Shown in pieces: positions 6,223 to 9,909 of a DNA stretch of 9,909 bases (the first letter of the stretch is position 1; the number at the start of each line of letters is the position of its first letter). The notes below the pieces were generated by a model. The model was not told the DNA's origin, did no database searches, and worked only from the letters and a program-made list of their open reading frames with translations. The DNA lies in assembly GCA_028696915.1 (NCBI GenBank), contig JAQVGB010000035.1, positions 1 to 9,909 of the forward strand, in the 5' to 3' direction. The DNA comes from Candidatus Dojkabacteria bacterium. GTDB taxonomy: Bacteria; Patescibacteriota; Dojkabacteria; SC72; JAFGCJ01. Position numbers and translations under genes: made by a program.

Positions 6223-7464
6223 ATGGAACTGACGGTGATCATCCCGGCATACAACGAAGAGAAGCGGATCGGGAAAACCCTCCAGCACATCGGGTCGTTC
6301 TTCAAAACGATCGAGGCGAAAACGAAGGGTAGACTGAACCGCACCAATATCGAGATCATCGTCATCGTCAACAATACGACCGACAACACGCTAGCCGTCG
6401 TGAAGCAGTACAGCCGAAAGTTCCCGTTTATTTCTGCGGTCAACGTGCCATTCTTCACCGGCAAAGGTGGAGCTATCGCGCTTGGCTTCGAGCTGGCGAA
6501 GGGCCGGTATGTCGCATTTGCCGACGCAGACGCTTCGTCCGGTCCCAAAGAGATTCTCAAGCTCTACAACGCAATTACCAAGGACGCCGAGATTGAAGGG
6601 ATCATCGCAAGCCGCTACGTCAAAGGCGGCCGGATCCTCGGCTATCTCCCGCTTTCGCGGAGAATGTTCAGCCGCGCGTTCAACATGATCACCCGGCTCG
6701 GCTTCGGCCTGAACTACCGCGATACGCAGTGCGGGTACAAGATCTTCAAGGGCGAGGTCGCCAAACAGTTTGCCAACAAAATTTCTACCGTCGGCTGGAC
6801 GTTCGACCTGAACTTGCTTTTGATGGCGAAATATTTCAACTATTCGATCAAGGAAGTCCCTGTTTCGTGGCGTTTTGCCAAGGGATCAACGCTGAATGCG
6901 CGCAAGGCGTTGGTGAGCGTCACCAAGGAAATTATCACGCTCAAGAAACTGGAGCTTCGGATGTTTTGGGACAGCTTCATTAACCGGACGTTCAAATCGA
7001 ATGTAGAACTCATGGAAAAGCGGGCGATGTTCCTGACGTCCGAGGATTTGTGGGAGCGCGCCGCTACCCGCGCGATTCTTCAAAAACTTGCGCAGGACTA
7101 CAGCATTCATGTCTTTATGCCGAATGTGAGCAACAAGGATATGTACGAGCGTATCGGCACCATCGAATTCACCCGCCGGGGAACCGTGCGGTCGTACCCG
7201 TACTGGTTTGCGGTGTACTATCCCGTCTTTTTCAAACGGATGTTTTCGTCCGTCTATTCATGGAATGAAACTGCACGGGCCGGATTGTCACGGCTTTTGA
7301 TGCCGTACATGCCGATCACGATCACCAGCGGCTCTGTCTCGTACAAAGGACAAAGCTACAAGTTGACGTTGAATACTCTGCGCCAGCTGTTGGCTGTTGC
7401 GGGTACACAGGAAACGCTGGTTTCGAAAAAAATGTACGCGTGGAATGCGGCGAAGGTAGGGTAG
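6223..7464 (+). CDS. GT2 glycosyltransferase, polyprenyl/dolichol-phosphate sugar synthase type, with C-terminal extension
   Basis: The first about 245 of 413 residues form a family-2 (GT-A) glycosyltransferase like dolichyl-phosphate glucosyl- or mannosyltransferases, which move a sugar from a nucleotide donor to a polyprenyl phosphate at the inner membrane face. Visible motifs are VIIPAYNEE (5-13), GKGGAIALG (80-88), the metal-binding DAD (101-103) and RDTQCGYKIF (166-175), a hallmark of the dolichyl-phosphate glucosyltransferase group. SWRF near 215-218 closes the domain. Residues about 250-413 are an extra domain that I cannot assign; it is rich in aromatic residues and has no obvious membrane helices. 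The start is the ATG at 6223, where the family N-terminus MELTVIIPAYN begins; a GTG 63 bases earlier would add unrelated residues. There is no SD. Substrate and acceptor cannot be read from sequence. Confidence 0.88.
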   Translation: MELTVIIPAYNEEKRIGKTLQHIGSFFKTIEAKTKGRLNRTNIEIIVIVNNTTDNTLAVVKQYSRKFPFISAVNVPFFTGKGGAIALGFELAKGRYVAFADADASSGPKEILKLYNAITKDAEIEGIIASRYVKGGRILGYLPLSRRMFSRAFNMITRLGFGLNYRDTQCGYKIFKGEVAKQFANKISTVGWTFDLNLLLMAKYFNYSIKEVPVSWRFAKGSTLNARKALVSVTKEIITLKKLELRMFWDSFINRTFKSNVELMEKRAMFLTSEDLWERAATRAILQKLAQDYSIHVFMPNVSNKDMYERIGTIEFTRRGTVRSYPYWFAVYYPVFFKRMFSSVYSWNETARAGLSRLLMPYMPITITSGSVSYKGQSYKLTLNTLRQLLAVAGTQETLVSKKMYAWNAAKVG

Positions 7465-7481
7465 GGGGGATGAATGGTTGC

Positions 7482-7493
7482 GGAATGCATTCC
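7482..7493. repeat. Perfect 12-base palindrome between convergent genes
   Basis: GGAATGCATTCC is a perfect palindrome between the glycosyltransferase stop and the end of the minus-strand coiled-coil gene. It has no loop and no T-run, so it is not a standard terminator. It may be a protein-binding site or chance. Confidence 0.35.
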
Positions 7494-7509
7494 CGTTGAC
7501 GTCTGAGCA

Positions 7510-8166
7510 CTACGTTCGGCGCTTCTTACAGCGATCCTCTAAGCCCTTGAGTTTGATATCATGATCAGCAAGCATATTCGTATGCTCTGCCAATAGTACC
7601 GTATGGTCCGCTAGGTTCAGCTTCATTTCTGGCATGATGGATAGATCTATTTCCTTTCTGAAACCGACGATTGCATCCTGCACTGCGGTTATTCGCTGAC
7701 GGAATTCCGCTCGAAGGTCCTCCTTCACCTCGTCAAGTTTCTGAGCAAATTCTCCTTTTGTGAGGAAGTGCTCGAGCATGAGCGCTTTGTTCTGGGAAAC
7801 CGTGTCTGCTAATTCTGATTTCGTCGGAACCTGTTCCAGAAGCGTGGCACTATTCTCCGCAATTGCATCCTCCATCTCCGTTTTGGTCGGAATCTGCTCC
7901 AGAAGCGTGGCACTATTCTCCGCAATTGCATCCTCCATCTCCGCTTTGGTCGGAATCTGTTCCAGAAGCGTGGCACTATTCTCCGCAATTGCATCCTCCA
8001 TCTCCGCTTTGGTCGGAATCTGTTCCAAAAGGCGCTCGTTATTCTCTGTTATGGCATCAGCAAGCTCAGTTTTCGTCGGAATTTGTTTGAGCAATTGCTC
8101 GTTGTTTTCCGAGATTCTCCTGCGGACAATCTCATCGATTTTTTTGAGGTCAGAGACAGAGAGCAT
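7510..8166 (-). CDS. Repeat-containing coiled-coil protein, paralogue of the 4156-4461 gene
   Basis: No named family is recognised. The 218-residue product is charged, helical and without signal peptide or membrane segment. Residues about 22-147 are six tandem 21-residue units (three heptads each), marked by P-T-K at 30, 51, 72, 93 and 114 and L-T-K at 135. The three central units read LLEQIPTKAEMEDAIAEN with only minor changes. Residues 164-203 are almost identical to residues 47-86 of the smaller paralogue, and both end in KKRRT. The ATG at 8166 is chosen because the following MLSVSDLKKI matches the paralogue start; a GTG nine bases upstream is possible. The layout suggests a rod-like oligomer with a conserved C-terminal docking or assembly module, which is inference. 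A TATACT at 8311-8306 on the minus strand could be its -10, but no -35 is clear. Confidence 0.78.
   Translation of the reverse strand: MLSVSDLKKIDEIVRRRISENNEQLLKQIPTKTELADAITENNERLLEQIPTKAEMEDAIAENSATLLEQIPTKAEMEDAIAENSATLLEQIPTKTEMEDAIAENSATLLEQVPTKSELADTVSQNKALMLEHFLTKGEFAQKLDEVKEDLRAEFRQRITAVQDAIVGFRKEIDLSIMPEMKLNLADHTVLLAEHTNMLADHDIKLKGLEDRCKKRRT
7568..7679 (-). repeat. Dispersed repeat, copy B (C-terminal cassette)
   Basis: Partner of the copy at 4214-4325, identical at 108 of 112 positions by hand alignment. Similarity drops sharply on the side towards the N-terminus, where the two proteins differ. Confidence 0.9.
7768..8103 (-). repeat. Tandem 63-base in-frame repeats
   Basis: Units of exactly 63 bases begin at 7768, 7831, 7894, 7957, 8020 and 8083 (plus-strand phase). 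The units at 7831, 7894 and 7957 differ from each other by only one or two bases, while the outer units are much more diverged. This indicates recent internal duplication. Because 63 is a multiple of three, copy-number change alters protein length without breaking the frame. Confidence 0.9.
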
Positions 8167-8497
8167 GGTATTCACAGCTTAGGCTACAACAGGAAAAGGA
8201 CCCGAGAAACGGCTGCTGCTCTTGATACATGAGCCGTTAGATCGCCCTAATTCGTAGCCTTTCTGCGTCAGTCAGGTTAGGAATAAGTACCGAGGGGTTT
8301 TCACAAGTATAGCTGACGACCGCGGGAGCGCGCAAAAAGAAAGGGATTTGGTAATGAAAGGGTCATGAATGAATCAGAAGTTGGGATGGAGTAGAGGGAT
8401 AGATTCGATGGATACGGGGAAGGAGTGGGGGGCAAGTAGATTACAATCACATGAGTCTGATGTAACAGAGCGGTAGAGAGATCATAAAGAGAAGCAA
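8167..8497. other. Non-coding stretch upstream of the repeat coiled-coil gene
   Basis: I see no credible gene here. It contains a 7-bp inverted repeat (AACGGCT at 8208-8214 with AGCCGTT at 8232-8238), a weak minus-strand TATACT at 8311-8306, and a strongly purine-rich plus strand at about 8325-8430. The repeat gene's promoter is presumably in the first 150 bases. Confidence 0.5.
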
Positions 8498-8538
8498 CTG
8501 TCCGGGCAGGCGAGATGGGGCAGGGCCTGCCCGGACAG
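8498..8538 (-). terminator. Strong hairpin terminator of the two-helix membrane protein gene
   Basis: CTGTCCGGGCAGGC (8498-8511) and GCCTGCCCGGACAG (8525-8538) form a perfect 14-bp GC-rich stem with a 13-base loop. On the minus strand it starts 11 bases after the stop codon of the 8550-8798 gene and is followed by the T-rich TTGCTTCTCTTT, as in an intrinsic terminator. The plus-strand side has a G-run and no T-run, so it works only for the minus strand. Confidence 0.8.
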
Positions 8539-8549
8539 AAGGGGGGTGG

Positions 8550-8798
8550 CTATCGGAGCTTGATTTTCGGAAGTCGGATCTGGATAGATCCACTTACGCA
8601 GAAGAGCTGCCCGAAAATCCACATGAGGAAAAGAGCTCCCAGGAGCGCTAGGACGAGCGCCGCGGTCCTTGCCGCGCAATTAGGACTCCTCAGCAAAACA
8701 ACAACGCTGATGAGCCATGCCAATACCATGAGGATGAAAGCAACCACGGTAATCCAGCTTTCGGCCTCTTGAAGCGCCCTAACAAGATCATCAATCAT
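8550..8798 (-). CDS. Small two-helix membrane protein
   Basis: The 82-residue protein has a short acidic N-terminus (MIDDLVRALQEAE), a membrane segment at about 15-37 starting SWITVVAFILMV, a short loop with RSPNCAAR, a second membrane segment at about 44-67, and a basic tail ending KIKLR. I recognise no family. It is supported as a real gene by an excellent SD (GGGAGGTGA, with GGAGG six bases from the ATG), a consensus -10 upstream and a strong terminator after the stop, making a complete single-gene unit. The C-terminal Cys in LFCVSG is close to the membrane edge. It is divergent from the lipoprotein unit to its right. Confidence 0.75.
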   Translation of the reverse strand: MIDDLVRALQEAESWITVVAFILMVLAWLISVVVLLRSPNCAARTAALVLALLGALFLMWIFGQLFCVSGSIQIRLPKIKLR

Positions 8799-8801
8799 CG
8801 A

Positions 8802-8810
8802 TCACCTCCC
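8802..8810 (-). promoter_or_regulatory. Strong ribosome binding site
   Basis: GGGAGGTGA on the minus strand is a near-perfect match to the 16S anti-SD with ideal spacing to the ATG at 8798. Most plus-strand genes in the window lack such a site. Confidence 0.8.
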
Positions 8811-8834
8811 TTTTCGATTTGTAACGAACGCCAA

Positions 8835-8840
8835 ATTATA
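8835..8840 (-). promoter_or_regulatory. -10 hexamer for the two-helix membrane protein gene
   Basis: A consensus TATAAT on the minus strand lies about 36 bases upstream of the ATG at 8798. The -35 position holds only a weak TGGATT, without the CCCATA box seen at the plus-strand promoters. Confidence 0.5.
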
Positions 8841-8955
8841 CCTTAATTCGATACCAAAATCCACACTATAGGACTACCTTTACCGACACTTTTAAGAAAT
8901 CCTCCGACCTCCCATTCCTGAAATAATTGCTTCCGAAAAGAGCACCCACGTACAA

Positions 8956-8994
8956 CCCATAGTATTGACATTAAGTGTAAATACAGGGTATAAT
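8956..8994 (+). promoter_or_regulatory. Consensus promoter with upstream CCCATA box (P3)
   Basis: TTGACA (8965-8970) and TATAAT (8989-8994) are both perfect consensus hexamers with an 18-base spacer. CCCATAGTA abuts the -35. The transcript would begin near 9001, about 360 bases before the lipoprotein ATG. Confidence 0.85.
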
Positions 8995-9041
8995 CTTATT
9001 GTCTTATAGTAGTAAACTGCTCTTTACTAAAAGAATACTCT

Positions 9042-9119
9042 ATGCCACCTCCAAGTTTCGTTACAGTCTCCTATTATTCCTTTCTGAGGGTGCATTTCTT
9101 ATTACACTTATTGCGATAA
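9042..9119 (+). CDS. Possible 25-residue leader peptide
   Basis: An ATG about 40 bases after the predicted transcript start opens a 25-codon frame beginning MPPPSFVTVSYYSF and ending in TAA. The stop falls inside the first leader hairpin, a position typical of translated attenuator peptides. There is no SD, and the frame may be chance. Confidence 0.2.
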   Translation: MPPPSFVTVSYYSFLRVHFLLHLLR

Positions 9120-9331
9120 GAAATGTCTCCTCAAGTAGGGGACGTTCTTTAACAAGCCAGAGATACCTTGACGTATGATCTCAGTCTTTCGACTGGATTT
9201 GTCAAAATCTTTGGCATCACCTACTGGTAATATACCGATGCAGCAGACATGAACCTTCTGGAAGGCAAGTCTGTTGCTTGCTCCACTCGGGCAGCGATCC
9301 ACATCGCTTCCTAAGTGGAGTCAAGCAGCAG
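9094..9331 (+). promoter_or_regulatory. Highly structured 5' leader RNA with alternative pairing
   Basis: Reading by hand gives consecutive hairpins. H1 is ATTTCTTAT (9094-9102) with ATAAGAAAT (9116-9124). H2 is GTCTCC (9125-9130) with GGGGAC (9138-9143). H3 spans 9156-9215: GCCAGAGAT with ATCTTTGGC, then TTGAC with GTCAA, then ATC and CAGTC with GACTG and GAT, closed by TTTC. H4 spans 9240-9277: GCAGCAGAC with GTCTGTTGC, inner CCTT with AAGG. H5 is CTCCAC (9281-9286) with GTGGAG (9315-9320), inner AGCGAT with ATCGCT around a CCAC loop. The 3' strand of H4 (9271-9280) can instead pair over 10 bp, one a G-U, with 9322-9331 to lengthen H5. It lies between a consensus promoter and the SD of the lipoprotein gene. 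I recognise no known riboswitch, T-box, SRP or tmRNA core. Confidence 0.6.
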
Positions 9332-9351
9332 CGAAGAGAAAATCATGCCAT

Positions 9352-9358
9352 AAGGAGG
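9352..9358 (+). promoter_or_regulatory. Ribosome binding site of the lipoprotein gene
   Basis: AAGGAGG lies four bases before the ATG at 9363 and about 20 bases after the end of the extended last leader hairpin, placing it within reach of leader control. Confidence 0.85.
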
Positions 9359-9362
9359 CAAA

Positions 9363-9909
9363 ATGAAGAAGCTGCAGTTCGGTCGGAAACCCATCGTGTT
9401 GGTCATGATCGTGGCCTTGCTCTGCGCGTGTACCGGCGAAGGCGAGTTCAAGTACGTCGGGCCCGTGAGCAGAAACGCAGGAAAGGTCACCATGGAGGAC
9501 ACCGCATTCATGCGGTGCGTGTCAGACAAGTGTCTCCTCGAGCAGGGGGGGATCACCATTCTGATGGAAACCGGCGACATCGCCATTGCCAACGGTCAGG
9601 TGCTGGTCGACCCCGTCACTTTGGTGTACACCGGCACGCTCGAGATCGTTGAGGCGGCAAACGTCCAGGCGCGTATTGGCGATCTGTCGTCGAGCCTGGG
9701 CATCACGCCCACCGTGGGTATCAGCCCCACCGTGACCACCACCCTGGCAGCCACCCCGGCCCCGACCGCCGTGAGCGCCTATGCCCCCGGACAGGGAAAC
9801 TTGGCGGGGCAGCCCGAAGCGGTCACCGACACCACCCAGGGAACCTGCGAGGCGCAGTTCCCAATCAAGTTGGTGGAAAAGGCCGCTTTGGCGGGATCGG
9901 CACGCGCCG
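9363..9909 (+). CDS. Lipoprotein, C-terminus beyond the window
   Basis: The frame is open for 182 codons to the right edge. It starts with MKKLQFGRKP, a hydrophobic run (about 11-21) and a lipobox-like L-C-A-C, with the lipid-bearing Cys probably Cys23, so the product should be secreted and lipid-anchored. Residues 24-105 are a mixed beta-looking segment with a Cys pair (Cys51, Cys56). A Thr/Pro/Ala-rich linker follows at about 112-140 (PTVGISPTV, ATPAPTAV), then the start of another domain around TCEAQFPIKLVEK. The family is not recognised. The ATG is fixed by the SD. Third codon positions are overwhelmingly G or C, more so than in any other gene here, suggesting a different history or strong expression bias. 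It is expressed from P3 through the structured leader. Confidence 0.8.
   Translation, partial: MKKLQFGRKPIVLVMIVALLCACTGEGEFKYVGPVSRNAGKVTMEDTAFMRCVSDKCLLEQGGITILMETGDIAIANGQVLVDPVTLVYTGTLEIVEAANVQARIGDLSSSLGITPTVGISPTVTTTLAATPAPTAVSAYAPGQGNLAGQPEAVTDTTQGTCEAQFPIKLVEKAALAGSARA

Noticed and set aside
7831..8082. Possible CRISPR array
   Set aside because: The units are contiguous 63-base coding repeats without spacers and keep the reading frame.
4156..8166. Composite mobile element bounded by direct repeats
   Set aside because: The repeats are parts of coding genes; there is no transposase, integrase, terminal inverted repeat or target duplication in between.
7760..8182. Plus-strand open frame of 140 codons with repeats
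   Set aside because: It mirrors the 63-base repeats of the minus-strand coiled-coil gene; the minus frame shares its C-terminal cassette and start with a paralogue, so it is the coding one.
8708..8750. Hammerhead ribozyme core suggested by CTGATGAG on the plus strand
   Set aside because: The matching CGAAA core and flanking helices are absent, and the site lies inside the opposite-strand membrane protein gene.
9278..9652. Plus-strand open frame of 124 codons and an opposite frame at 9311-9592
   Set aside because: Both overlap the lipoprotein frame, which has a perfect SD, signal peptide and lipobox; the alternatives are Arg/His-rich GC artefacts or lack signals.

Overview
The window looks like a piece of a small-genome, mostly uncultivated bacterium, most likely of the Patescibacteria (Candidate Phyla Radiation) type. 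The reasons are the mix of compact overlapping housekeeping genes, lineage-specific small hypotheticals without detectable family, frequent absence of Shine-Dalgarno (SD) sequences and a retained DNA-uptake gene set. TGA is used as a stop, so the code is standard. The taxonomic guess is inference; no rRNA or other marker gene is present.

Layout. Positions 1-96 hold the start of a minus-strand gene cut by the window edge. A plus-strand membrane-anchored sortase follows (417-1106). On the minus strand, 4054-1182, three genes overlap head-to-tail in the order dprA, comM, yraN: a DNA-processing and transformation operon. A minus-strand coiled-coil gene (4156-4461) follows. A plus-strand block (4765-7464) then carries two unrecognised proteins in one unit, a secreted Pro/Tyr/Gly-rich membrane protein, and a family-2 glycosyltransferase of the dolichol/polyprenyl-phosphate type with a long unassigned C-terminal extension. 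A second minus-strand coiled-coil gene (7510-8166) is a paralogue of the first. It shares an almost identical C-terminal cassette and has six tandem 21-residue repeats. After it come a two-helix membrane protein with a strong SD and its own terminator (8550-8798, minus) and, divergently, a long structured leader feeding a GC-rich lipoprotein gene that runs off the right edge (9363-9909).

How it fits together. DprA, ComM and YraN fit natural transformation and recombination of incoming DNA. Sortase, glycosyltransferase, lipoprotein and the small membrane proteins point to a cell-surface theme. The strongest non-gene signals are two. First, an identical CCCATA box sits directly upstream of the -35 hexamer in all three of the strong promoters found here. 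Second, the leader at about 9094-9331 can form a ladder of long hairpins, and one segment has two mutually exclusive partners, as expected of an RNA switch.
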